Positions 1 through 6,846 of a stretch of DNA of 10,082 nucleotides are shown piece by piece. The notes under the pieces were generated by a model, which was not told the origin of the DNA, did no database searches, and worked only from the letters and a program-made list of their open reading frames with translations. How positions within the stretch are numbered: position 1 is the stretch's first letter; every line of letters starts with the position of its first letter. The stretch lies in contig NZ_JFZT01000063.1 of NCBI RefSeq assembly GCF_000632495.1, positions 1 through 10,082 of the forward strand. Reading direction: 5' to 3'. The DNA is from Candidatus Acidianus copahuensis. GTDB taxonomy: Archaea > Thermoproteota > Thermoprotei_A > Sulfolobales > Sulfolobaceae. Position numbers and translations under genes: made by a program.

Positions 1-367
1 AATTTCGTAGAGCTTCCAACATGTAAATACCAGCTTTATCAATTAAAAAAGTAAAGGCTAACACATCGTCCCAGTTGAAGAGAGGTAAGTTAAAAGCTTC
101 TAATTTGTGTAGTCCTAACCTTAAGTTCCTAAGTTCATCTACAATTTTCTCTCCCTCTGGCTTAAACTCTTGAATTATCCTAGATAATTGCCATGCATGA
201 TTTAATTCATCTGAAACTAGCTTTGCAACAAATAATCTTCCATCAACAGTTGGAGCATTTACTAACCATGGAGAATACATTTCAACCATTGCCAATTCCA
301 TGTCAGCTCTCAATGACAATATGTCTAGAAGCGTACTTTTAGCCTCATTAGATAGAGGGCTTATCAT
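1..367 (-). CDS. PaaA/PaaC-family diiron protein (phenylacetyl-CoA epoxidase type), 3' part cut by window edge
   Basis: The minus-strand frame stays open from an ATG at 367-365 to the window edge, giving 122 N-terminal residues of a family normally 250-320 long. A carboxylate-rich helix holds E24 (or E29), followed by APT at 38-40 and a DELNH motif at 53-57, which supplies the E and H of a diiron ExxH half-site. FNLPLFNWDD (about 92-101) matches the FN.P...W.D stretch of PaaA. From memory of the family it is closer to the catalytic PaaA than to PaaC. Such proteins epoxidise or hydroxylate CoA-activated aromatic acids in the cytoplasm. A second ExxH site should lie beyond the edge. The substrate cannot be told from this fragment. 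A CoA-ligase remnant upstream on the same strand and a PaaI-like thioesterase at 8677 fit an aromatic-acid setting. A TATA box at 393-400 supports this start as a leaderless ATG. Confidence 0.8.
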   Translation of the reverse strand, partial: MISPLSNEAKSTLLDILSLRADMELAMVEMYSPWLVNAPTVDGRLFVAKLVSDELNHAWQLSRIIQEFKPEGEKIVDELRNLRLGLHKLEAFNLPLFNWDDVLAFTFLIDKAGIYMLEALRN

Positions 368-392
368 TGCATTTGTATGTATTAATTAGAAA

Positions 393-400
393 TTTTTATA
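393..400 (-). promoter_or_regulatory. TATA box of the PaaA-like gene
   Basis: On the minus strand this reads TATAAAAA. Its centre lies about 29 bp upstream of the ATG at 367, which puts transcription initiation at or a few bases before the start codon, as in leaderless Sulfolobales genes. Confidence 0.6.
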
Positions 401-419
401 TTTTTCGCTTTAAACACTT

Positions 420-441
420 CGTGTAGAAAACGTTATATACT
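420..441 (+). repeat. 22-bp inverted repeat, left arm
   Basis: This arm matches the reverse complement of 627-648 with a single mismatch; the shared core is GAAAACGTTATATACT. Weaker, gapped similarity continues inward for about 12 bp. It overlaps the last codons and stop of the CoA-ligase remnant and lies about 20 bp upstream of the TATA box of the PaaA-like gene. It could be an inverted duplication that terminated the remnant, an end of a small mobile element, or a shared operator. The AACGTT centre is itself palindromic. Confidence 0.6.
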
Positions 442-597
442 CAAAATGATTAAGGCATTTCCAACTTTATTTATCTCCTCATAAAGTCTTTGATAACTCC
501 AAACTTCGTCTTTATAATAAACAGCCGGTCTATGCTCAGATATCCAAGGTTTGAAAATTTCTTCGGCGACGTTAATAGAATTCAACGATTGTGTCAT
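433..597 (-). pseudogene. N-terminal remnant of an AMP-forming acyl/aryl-CoA ligase
   Basis: The minus strand from ATG 597 to TAA 433 encodes 54 residues. Residues 10-49 read like the start of benzoate/acyl-CoA ligases: AEEIFKPWISEHRPAVYYKD, then a tryptophan-serine-tyrosine 'SYQRLYEEINKVGNAL' block, which in the family precedes the 'lGv' of the adenylating domain. After NAL the reading diverges and stops at once inside the left arm of the inverted repeat, so about 450-500 residues including all ATP-binding motifs are missing. It cannot be an active ligase. Upstream (627-648) lies the other repeat arm with a TATA-like stretch. Fragment identity is by recall of the family pattern. A small functional peptide is possible but less likely. 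A C-terminal piece of the same kind of enzyme lies at about 9245-9590. Confidence 0.7.
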
Positions 598-626
598 ATT
601 GGACTCATTAATATTATCATTATATT

Positions 627-648
627 AGTATATAACGTTTTCTTCACG
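627..648 (+). repeat. 22-bp inverted repeat, right arm
   Basis: This is the partner of 420-441 (21 of 22 bases match as reverse complement). On the minus strand it sits about 30-50 bp upstream of the ATG of the CoA-ligase remnant and includes TATATACT, so it probably contains the old promoter of that gene. No clear target-site duplication is seen outside the two arms. Confidence 0.6.
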
Positions 649-669
649 TATTTACTAATATTCAATATA

Positions 670-1228
670 GCAATTGAAATGTAAATCCTTATACTAAACA
701 TTTTGAGTTTATTAATGAATATTTCAAAGTTAACTAGTACTCTTAATTAATCTCAGTAATTTGAGACTTTCAATTGTCCGTGAGTACCCGAATCCTTACA
801 ATTTAATCCCTCATCCAAATCAAGCATAGTGTAAACCGCATAGGAAGTATAAGACAATTCCTTCAGTCAAGGGGTGGAGTGCAACACCAGATAGCCCAAG
901 ATATCTATACAAACCACTCAGCTAAACCAACATATAACGCTAACCTTAGTAGTTCTTTGAAACCTTATCTACCTAATGGCTCTTTAGAGCGACTTTTCAG
1001 CAATATACTGTGTTTATCTTTTGATACGTCTCTTCCTAACATCCCCATTCTTAGGAGCTCTAGATCCTTCTTCAGTTTATAGCGAGGTTTATATCAAGCT
1101 CTGGTAATGAGCTTTTAAGCTCATATAGGCTTTGATCTACTTCCCCACTAGGGATAAGTATTACTTATTGCTCGACCCATAATTTTATATAAATATGGCT
1201 TAAATACTCAAAGTTCTTGATACAAGCT
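670..1228. other. Intergenic stretch without an intact gene; possible decayed coding traces
   Basis: No convincing gene was found. On the minus strand, several short stop-interrupted stretches look protein-like: about 1150-1080 (VILIPSGEVDQSLYELKSSL and onward, ending at a stop near 1079), continuing in another frame about 1080-970 (LKKDLELLRMGMLGRDVSKD), and about 905-825 (YRYLGLSGVALHPLTEG). They may be pieces of a gene broken by frameshifts, perhaps transposon-derived, but I do not recognise the family. A 67-residue plus-strand frame at 879-1082 overlaps them and lacks domain features. Perfect short palindromes occur at 1154-1168 (ATAAGTA-T-TACTTAT) and an imperfect one at 1177-1198 (CCATA...TATGG). 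Confidence 0.35.
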
Positions 1229-1242
1229 AAAGTTCAAACTTT
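1229..1242 (+). promoter_or_regulatory. Possible operator: palindrome AAAGTT-CA-AACTTT before the xdhC TATA box
   Basis: This is a perfect 6-2-6 palindrome ending 3 bp before the TATA box at 1246. A direct copy of its half-site plus one base (AAAGTTC) lies at 1210-1216, so half-sites are 19 bp apart, about two helical turns. The position immediately upstream of TATA/BRE suits an archaeal activator site or a repressor site. No regulator is known from the window. Confidence 0.35.
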
Positions 1243-1245
1243 AAA

Positions 1246-1253
1246 TTTATAAG
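1246..1253 (+). promoter_or_regulatory. TATA box of xdhC
   Basis: TTTATAAG is centred about 28 bp before the ATG at 1278, so the transcript probably starts at or just before the start codon and is leaderless. It is the first promoter of the cox gene set. Confidence 0.6.
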
Positions 1254-1277
1254 CATAAAAAATAATTAAATATTTTA

Positions 1278-2210
1278 ATGAATGATAGTTATTTCTTGCA
1301 TTCAGAAAGTTTCCTAAAGAGGTTATTAGAACTTGTGGAAAGTGAGGAAGAGTTTGCAATAGTAGAAGTTATTAAGTCAGAGGGGCCTACGGCATTAAAA
1401 ACAGGTAATAAGATAATTATTAAGGTAGATGGTTCTTATGAAGGTTGGATTGGAGGATTTTGTACTAAGGATGAGTTGATAAAAAGGGCAATAGAGGTAA
1501 TCAATGAGGGGGTGCCTAGGATAATACAATTAGAAACATGTCATGGTGGTTCAGTCCTAGTTTACGTAGAACCAGGAGCTATTAAGAGGAAAATTTTGCT
1601 TATAGGAAATAATAGTATAACAAGAGCTTTAGCTAAACACTCTCATCTTCTAGGATATAAGGTTGTACTTTATGACGAAATAGGAAATATGAAAAAAGAT
1701 GATACTATAGATCTCATAATCAAAAACTTAGATGAGGTTAAAATAACTAGACGTACTTATGCTGTAATAGCTACCATGGGTGAGGGTGATGAAAAATACG
1801 TTGAGACTTTACTTAATACGAATATACCATACATAGGAGTAGTGGCAGGAAAAAGAAGAGCTAATGATATATTTGAATATCTAAAAAGGAAAGGGATTAA
1901 TGACATTACAAGAGTGAAGTCTCCAGCGGGGATTAATATTAATGCGAAATCAGCAGATGAAATAGCTATAAGTATCTTAGCTGAAATAATAATGTTTGAC
2001 TCTACACAAATTAAACAGAAGAACCTAGAACTAAAAGAGTCGAGAGATCCTATATGTGGTATGATAGTAAGTGAGAGTCCTTATTTTTCTGAGATAGAGG
2101 GTAAAAAAATTTATTTCTGTAGTAAAGCTTGTAAGGAGAAGTTTGATTCTGATCCAAAAAAACTATATTATCAATTATTTAACGTAATTAATCTTACTGA
2201 CTATACATAA
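1278..2210 (+). CDS. xdhC: XdhC/CoxF/CoxI-family Mo-enzyme maturation protein with C-terminal YHS domain
   Basis: 310 residues. Residues about 11-98 form the XdhC_CoxI domain, with GGFC at 59-62 where the family usually has GGC(V/L)E, and the CHGGSVLVYVEP block at 88-99. Residues about 104-238 form the XdhC Rossmann-type domain (KILLIGNNSITRALAKH at 105-121, VIATMGEGDE at 163-172, SPAGININAKSADEIAISIL at 215-234). Residues 256-297 form a YHS/TRASH-type metal-binding module: DPICGM with C260, then YFCSKAC with C281 and C285. XdhC proteins bind molybdenum cofactor and assist its sulfuration before insertion; CoxF and CoxI are relatives needed for active CO dehydrogenase. YHS modules are common on copper-handling proteins, so a role in copper or sulfur supply to the Mo-Cu site is an attractive inference. 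It is followed after 29 bp by coxM. The start is supported by a TATA box at 1246-1253. Confidence 0.88.
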   Translation: MNDSYFLHSESFLKRLLELVESEEEFAIVEVIKSEGPTALKTGNKIIIKVDGSYEGWIGGFCTKDELIKRAIEVINEGVPRIIQLETCHGGSVLVYVEPGAIKRKILLIGNNSITRALAKHSHLLGYKVVLYDEIGNMKKDDTIDLIIKNLDEVKITRRTYAVIATMGEGDEKYVETLLNTNIPYIGVVAGKRRANDIFEYLKRKGINDITRVKSPAGININAKSADEIAISILAEIIMFDSTQIKQKNLELKESRDPICGMIVSESPYFSEIEGKKIYFCSKACKEKFDSDPKKLYYQLFNVINLTDYT

Positions 2211-2216
2211 TTAATT

Positions 2217-2224
2217 TTTTATAT
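2217..2224 (+). promoter_or_regulatory. TATA box before coxM
   Basis: TTTTATAT lies in the gap between xdhC and coxM. A start about 26 bp downstream falls near 2247, just before the second in-frame ATG of coxM (2249) and after the first (2240). This suggests coxM can be transcribed separately and leaderless from 2249. Confidence 0.45.
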
Positions 2225-2239
2225 TTGTATTAATAAATA

Positions 2240-3127
2240 ATGTTTATAATGTATCCTGCACAATTTAATTATTTTGCACCTAAAAGCGTAGATGAGACTT
2301 TAGAGCTTTTAGATAAATTTAGGGACGATGCGAAGATTCTAGCTGGTGGGCAAAGCTTAATAATTTTAATGAAACTAAGACTATTTTCACCTAAAAATAT
2401 TATAGACATTAATAAAATTCCTGGACTATCATATATTAAAGAGGAGGAAGGTTATTTAAAAATTGGAGCATTAACGCGATACTCTGATCTTGAATACAGT
2501 GATCTAATAAAAAGCAGATATCCTTTACTTTATGAAAGTATAAAACATTTAGCCGATCCCATAGTCAGAAATGTTGGAACAGTAGGAGGTAACGTATGCC
2601 ATAATGATCCTGGGAATAATTTACCCTCAGTCATGTTAGCTTATAATGCAGAATTTCTAGTAAAAAGCATTTCTAAGCAGAGAGTAATAAAGGCAATAGA
2701 CTTCTTCATAGGCCCCTATCAAACTGCGTTACAAAGTAATGAAATGGTAGTGGAAATTAGAATTCCAGTACAGGAACCTAAAAATAGTGGAGCTTATATG
2801 AAACTAGAGAGAAGAGCTGGAGATTTTGCCATAGTTGCCTCAGCAGTGAATGTTAGCATTGATGATAATGGTTATTTAAAGAAGGTTGGAATAGCTTTGG
2901 GGGCTGTAGGATCTACAGCTATTAAAGCTGATAAGGCTGAAGAATTTCTAATTGGTAAAAAAGCGGATAAGGAAGTAATAAAGAAGGCTTCAGAAATAGC
3001 ATCTGAACAAACAAACCCATCCTCAACTCCATTTGGTCCTTCTGCAGAATATAAAAAGGCAATGGCTAAGGTATTAACTTTTAGGGCATTTAAGAATGCC
3101 TTACGTAAGGTTGGGGTGGAAATTTGA
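2240..3127 (+). CDS. coxM: Aerobic CO dehydrogenase medium (FAD) subunit
   Basis: 295 residues from the first ATG, typical for the subunit (about 290). It has the FAD-binding PCMH/VAO-type fold: AGGQSL at 35-40 and TVGGNVCHNDPGNNLP at 114-129 are the two pyrophosphate/FAD-contacting loops. The C-terminal CODH flavoprotein domain includes ALGAVGSTAIKA (about 220-231) and the usual YKKAMAKVLTFRAF end. It takes electrons from the iron-sulfur subunit and passes them to the respiratory chain. The likely true start is the second ATG at 2249 (protein begins MYPAQFNYF, as relatives do), because the TATA box at 2217-2224 points there. The stop overlaps the start of coxS. The fold alone would also fit xanthine or aldehyde oxidoreductase FAD subunits; the CODH assignment rests on coxL. 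Confidence 0.9.
   Translation: MFIMYPAQFNYFAPKSVDETLELLDKFRDDAKILAGGQSLIILMKLRLFSPKNIIDINKIPGLSYIKEEEGYLKIGALTRYSDLEYSDLIKSRYPLLYESIKHLADPIVRNVGTVGGNVCHNDPGNNLPSVMLAYNAEFLVKSISKQRVIKAIDFFIGPYQTALQSNEMVVEIRIPVQEPKNSGAYMKLERRAGDFAIVASAVNVSIDDNGYLKKVGIALGAVGSTAIKADKAEEFLIGKKADKEVIKKASEIASEQTNPSSTPFGPSAEYKKAMAKVLTFRAFKNALRKVGVEI
3113..3118 (+). promoter_or_regulatory. Ribosome binding site of coxS
   Basis: GGGGTG ends 5 nt before a TTG codon at 3124 that overlaps the coxM stop (TTGA). It supports TTG as the coxS start, since no upstream ATG suits the family length. Confidence 0.55.
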
Positions 3128-3612
3128 GCCAGCAATTAGTTCATGTTAAAATTATAATTAATGAAAAGGCATATGAAGCTGATATTGAACCGAGGTTACT
3201 GTTAGTACATTTTATAAGGGAAATTGCTGGTCTCACTGGAACTCATGTAGGGTGTGATACTACAAATTGTGGTGCATGTACTGTAATTTTAGACGGTAGA
3301 GCTGTTAAATCGTGTACCTTGTTTGCAGTACAAGCCGATGGTAAGAAAGTTTTAACTATTGAGGGATTAGCTAAAGATAGCAAACTACATCCTATCCAAG
3401 AAGGCTTTTGGGTTAAGCATGGGTTACAATGTGGTTATTGTACTCTAGGTATGATAATGGCTGCATATCAGCTTCTAATGAGAAATCCAAACCCCACCGA
3501 AGAGGAAATAAGGGAAGGAATTTCAGGAAATTTGTGTCGATGCACTGGATACCAAAATATTATTGAAGCAATTAAGTATGCTGCAGAAAAAATGAGAGGA
3601 GGTGTTTCGTGA
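3124..3612 (+). CDS. coxS: Aerobic CO dehydrogenase small (2Fe-2S) subunit
   Basis: 162 residues, usual size. The N-terminal plant-ferredoxin-like domain binds one [2Fe-2S] through C44, C49, C52 and C64 (GCDTTNCGAC...SC). The C-terminal helical domain binds the second through C103, C106, C138 and C140 (LQCGYC...GNLCRCTG). Q102 just before CGYC is the conserved residue near the pterin cofactor. All eight cysteines are present. The subunit carries electrons from the Mo-Cu site in CoxL to FAD in CoxM. Translation appears coupled: the TTG start overlaps the coxM stop by 3 bases, with GGGGTG 5 nt upstream, and its own stop overlaps the coxL start. Form I cannot be told from form II on this subunit alone. 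Confidence 0.93.
   Translation: MSQQLVHVKIIINEKAYEADIEPRLLLVHFIREIAGLTGTHVGCDTTNCGACTVILDGRAVKSCTLFAVQADGKKVLTIEGLAKDSKLHPIQEGFWVKHGLQCGYCTLGMIMAAYQLLMRNPNPTEEEIREGISGNLCRCTGYQNIIEAIKYAAEKMRGGVS
3598..3604 (+). promoter_or_regulatory. Strong ribosome binding site of coxL
   Basis: GGAGGTG, close to the anti-SD complement of Sulfolobales 16S rRNA, lies 7 nt before ATG 3612 and 4 nt before GTG 3609. The spacing favours ATG 3612 as the coxL start. Confidence 0.7.
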
Positions 3613-5975
3613 TGACAGTTGAAATTACTGAGGAACCTAAAGGAGTACATGGAATGGGTCACAAAATAAGGAGAAAAGAGGATATAAGATTCTTATTAGG
3701 TAAAGGGAATTATGTTGACGATATTAAATTACCGGGGATGGTTTATCTAGCTTTCGTGAGAAGTCCATATGCTCATGCTAAAATAAAGAGTATTAACGTT
3801 GAAAAGGCAAAGACTTTACCTGGAGTTATTGATATAATAACGGGGAAGGAGTTAGAGAAGGTTGGATTAGCATGGATTCCAACCCTAATGGGAGATAAGA
3901 TGATGGTGTTGCCCACAGATAAAGTTGTATATCAAGGGCAAGAAGTAGTCGCTGTAATAGCAGAAGATAGATATAAGGCTTATGATGCAGCTTCATTAAT
4001 AGAAGTTGAATATGAACCGTTAGAACCAGTTACGGATCCTAAAAAAGCACTAGAGCAAAGCTCTCCCATAGTTAGACCAGATAAAAATACTAACCTAGTT
4101 TTTAAATGGGAGGCTGGAAATAAGGAAGAAACTGACAAACTATTTAAAGAGGCAGATGTTGTAGTTTCTCAAGGTTTCTATTATCAAAGGCTTCATGTAG
4201 CTTATATGGAACCAGTAGGGAGTATTGCCCATTATGACCCAGTCTCTGGAAAGTTAACAATCTGGATGACTTCACAAGCTCCCCATGTAGTACGTACAGT
4301 GTTTTCATTAGTGACAAAAATCCCCGAAAATAAGATTAGAATAATTTCTCCGGATATAGGTGGAGGTTTTGGAGGTAAAGTTTACGTATATCCAGGGTAT
4401 GTGGTTTCAGCTCATGCATCCATAAAATTAGGGAGGCCAGTTAAATGGATAGCTACCAGATCAGAAGATATGAGAAGTACAGCGTTTGCAAGAGATTATC
4501 ATATTCATGGAGAGATTGCAGCCAAAAAGGATGGAACTATTCTAGCTTTGAGAATTAAAGTTATAAGTGATCATGGGGCCTTCTTTGGTGATGCAAATCC
4601 ATCTAAATTCTCCGCTGGATTGTTTAGCATATGTACCGGAAGTTATGATATTAAGGCAGCTCATGTTGAAGTAGTAGGAGCACATACGAACAAACCACCA
4701 GGAGGGATAGCTTATAGATGTTCCTTTAGAGTAACTGAGGCAGCCTATGCAATAGAGAGATTAGTCGATATTCTAGCTCATGAATTGGGAATGGATCCGG
4801 CTGAATTAAGGCTAAAGAACTTTATTCCTCCTGAAAAGTTCCCATATAAGTCAGCTTTAGGATGGACTTACGATAGCGGAAACTACGCGGCTGCGTTAAA
4901 GAAGGCAATGGATAAAATAGGTTATTGGGAGTTAAGAAAAGAGCAAGAAGAAAAGAGGAAAAGAGGAGAACTAATGGGTATTGGAATAAGTAGCTTTACT
5001 GAAATTGTTGGTGCAGGCCCAGCGGATCTTTTTGACATCGTAGGGATAAAAATGTTTGAGAGTGCTGAAATAAGGATTCATCCAACTGGAAAAGTGATAG
5101 CACGATTTGGAACAAGGGCTCAAGGTCAAGGTCATGAAACTACTTATGCACAAATTATTTCTGAAATTTTGGGAATACCAGTCGAAGATATAATAATTGA
5201 AGAAGGAGATACGGATACATGTCCCTATGGCTTAGGAACTTACGCTAGTAGAAGTACTCCAACTGCTGGAGCTGCAGCCGCAGTCTCTGCTAAAAAGATT
5301 TTAGATAAGGCGAAAAAGATAGCTGCTCATTTGCTGGAAGCTAGAGAAGAAGATATAGTGTACGAGAAAGGTAGGTTTTATGTTAAAGGTTCGCCAGATA
5401 AATTTAAGACAATACAAGACGTTGCCCTCGCAGCATATACTAATCCCCCACCTGGTATTGAAGCAGGATTAGAGGCTATAACATATTACAATCCTCCTAA
5501 TATGACCTTTCCCTTCGGCTCATATATTTGCGTAGTCGATATTGATAAGGGTACAGGGCAAATAAAGGTAAGGAAGTTCGTAGCAGTTGATGACTGTGGT
5601 AATATAATAAATCCAGTAATTGTTGATGGGCAAATAATGGGAGCATTAACCATGAGTTTTGGTACTGCATTTCTAGAAGAAATAAGGTATGATGAAAATG
5701 GTAATATTTACGGTGGAAGTTTTGCTGAATATATGATACCTACTGCCATTGAAACTCCTAAATGGGAATTAGATAAAACAATAACACCTTCACCTCATCA
5801 TCCATTAGGCGCTAAGGGAGTTGACGAATCTGCAACTGTTGGCTCTCCTGCTGCGTTTGTAAACGCTGTGGTTGATGCGTTGTGGCATTTGGGAGTTAGA
5901 CATATAGATATGCCCTTATGGCCTTGGAAAATATGGCAAATATTAAAAGAGAAGGGAGCCGTTTCGGATGAGTAA
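3609..5975 (+). CDS. coxL: Form I aerobic CO dehydrogenase large (Mo-Cu) subunit
   Basis: 788 residues counted from GTG 3609; the real start is probably ATG 3612. It has the N-terminal a/b hammerhead (about 14-140) and the Mo-cofactor binding domains. Key sites: Q224 in TSQAPH; GGGFGGK at 251-257; AYRCSFR at 368-374 with C371; GQGHET around 506-511; E740 in GAKGVDESATVGSPAA. These match Q240, C388 and E763 of Oligotropha CoxL in order and spacing. The AYRCSFR loop, with cysteine holding copper, defines form I enzymes that oxidise CO to CO2; form II has AYRGAGR, and aldehyde or glyceraldehyde oxidoreductases lack the cysteine. So, although similar Sulfolobales genes are often called cutA, CO dehydrogenase is the better call. 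It follows coxM and coxS with overlaps and is followed after 21 bp by coxD. Assembly with CoxM and CoxS as a (LMS)2 complex is known for the family. Confidence 0.93.
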   Translation: MMTVEITEEPKGVHGMGHKIRRKEDIRFLLGKGNYVDDIKLPGMVYLAFVRSPYAHAKIKSINVEKAKTLPGVIDIITGKELEKVGLAWIPTLMGDKMMVLPTDKVVYQGQEVVAVIAEDRYKAYDAASLIEVEYEPLEPVTDPKKALEQSSPIVRPDKNTNLVFKWEAGNKEETDKLFKEADVVVSQGFYYQRLHVAYMEPVGSIAHYDPVSGKLTIWMTSQAPHVVRTVFSLVTKIPENKIRIISPDIGGGFGGKVYVYPGYVVSAHASIKLGRPVKWIATRSEDMRSTAFARDYHIHGEIAAKKDGTILALRIKVISDHGAFFGDANPSKFSAGLFSICTGSYDIKAAHVEVVGAHTNKPPGGIAYRCSFRVTEAAYAIERLVDILAHELGMDPAELRLKNFIPPEKFPYKSALGWTYDSGNYAAALKKAMDKIGYWELRKEQEEKRKRGELMGIGISSFTEIVGAGPADLFDIVGIKMFESAEIRIHPTGKVIARFGTRAQGQGHETTYAQIISEILGIPVEDIIIEEGDTDTCPYGLGTYASRSTPTAGAAAAVSAKKILDKAKKIAAHLLEAREEDIVYEKGRFYVKGSPDKFKTIQDVALAAYTNPPPGIEAGLEAITYYNPPNMTFPFGSYICVVDIDKGTGQIKVRKFVAVDDCGNIINPVIVDGQIMGALTMSFGTAFLEEIRYDENGNIYGGSFAEYMIPTAIETPKWELDKTITPSPHHPLGAKGVDESATVGSPAAFVNAVVDALWHLGVRHIDMPLWPWKIWQILKEKGAVSDE

Positions 5976-5996
5976 ATTTTTATTGTGTGAAACTGC

Positions 5997-6839
5997 ATGG
6001 ATGTTGAATGGTTGATTAAAAGATTTAAGGAGGAAGGATATGTATTAGACAGTAAGAGTGCTCTTGCAGTATTCTTGTCATTGATAATGGAAAAGCCATT
6101 ATTAATAGAAGGTCCTCCAGGATGTGGGAAGACTGAATTAGCTAAGATCACAGCTAAAGTATTAAACACTGAATTGATAAGATTGCAATGTTATGAGGGA
6201 CTGGACTCGTCTCAGGCACTTTATGAATGGGATTATCCCAGACAACTATTAGAGCTAAAAATGTTACAAGCTGAAGAGCTCTCGAAAGACGAAATTAGAA
6301 AGGAGATTTATAGTGAAAGATTTCTACTGGAAAGACCATTATTAAAAGCATTAAGGGCTAATAAGAGGGTAGTTTTATTAATTGATGAGATAGATAGGGC
6401 TGACCCAGAATTTGAAGGATTCTTGCTCGAGTTCCTAGGAGAATTTCAAATAACAATACCTGAAATGGGGACAATTTTAGCTAAACATAAACCCTATGTA
6501 TTTATAACATCTAATAAAACCAGGGATCTTTCGGATGCAATAAAAAGAAGATGCTTATACTTATATATAGATTATCCTCCACCAGAGAAAGAGCTAGAGA
6601 TAATCAAAACTAAACTAGGAAATGTGAGAGAGGATCTAGCTAAGGATGCTATTAACTTAGTTAATAAAATAAGAAATAATAACAAAATACTTCATAAACC
6701 TGGAATAGCTGAGACATTAGACTTCATAAACGCATTAAATTCATTAAAAGTTAATTCAATAGACGAGAATGTAATAAGAAATCTAATAGGTACCCTACTT
6801 AAAGATGAAGAAGATATAGTTTATTTTCTGGGGGATTGA
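5997..6839 (+). CDS. coxD: CoxD, MoxR-type AAA+ ATPase for CODH active-site maturation
   Basis: 280 residues. Walker A is GPPGCGKT at 39-46, Walker B VVLLIDEID at 125-133, sensor 1 TSNKT with N173, and an arginine-finger region AIKRRC at 181-186. IRLQCYEGLD (61-70) and the ALYEWDYPRQLL stretch (74-85) are characteristic of CoxD-type MoxR ATPases. In Oligotropha, CoxD is an ATP-driven chaperone that partly unfolds apo-CODH so that sulfur and copper can be added to the molybdenum centre; it works with the VWA protein CoxE. The position directly after coxL and before coxE matches that system. No good ribosome site precedes the ATG, and a second, out-of-frame ATG sits at 6001. All catalytic motifs look intact. 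It could act on another client, but the context argues for CODH. Confidence 0.9.
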   Translation: MDVEWLIKRFKEEGYVLDSKSALAVFLSLIMEKPLLIEGPPGCGKTELAKITAKVLNTELIRLQCYEGLDSSQALYEWDYPRQLLELKMLQAEELSKDEIRKEIYSERFLLERPLLKALRANKRVVLLIDEIDRADPEFEGFLLEFLGEFQITIPEMGTILAKHKPYVFITSNKTRDLSDAIKRRCLYLYIDYPPPEKELEIIKTKLGNVREDLAKDAINLVNKIRNNNKILHKPGIAETLDFINALNSLKVNSIDENVIRNLIGTLLKDEEDIVYFLGD

Positions 6840-6846
6840 AAGAGAA

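Noticed and set aside
420..648. Firm call of a MITE
   Set aside because: The arms are convincing but no target-site duplication is visible and the interior is a gene fragment in its own orientation; recorded as repeats only.
490..684. 64-residue plus-strand frame, hydrophobic towards its end
   Set aside because: It is antisense to the CoA-ligase remnant, which has clear family similarity, and runs across a repeat arm; the hydrophobic end comes from AT-rich DNA.
879..1082. 67-residue plus-strand frame
   Set aside because: No domain, no ribosome site or TATA box placed for it, and composition typical of a chance frame opposite decayed minus-strand coding traces.
3609..5975. Assignment of the large subunit as glyceraldehyde/aldehyde oxidoreductase CutA
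   Set aside because: The AYRCSFR cysteine loop and the adjacent coxD and coxE genes are marks of CO dehydrogenase, not of aldehyde oxidoreductases.
5798..6169. 123-residue minus-strand frame
   Set aside because: It lies antisense over the ends of coxL and coxD, both with strong motifs; it is a shadow frame.
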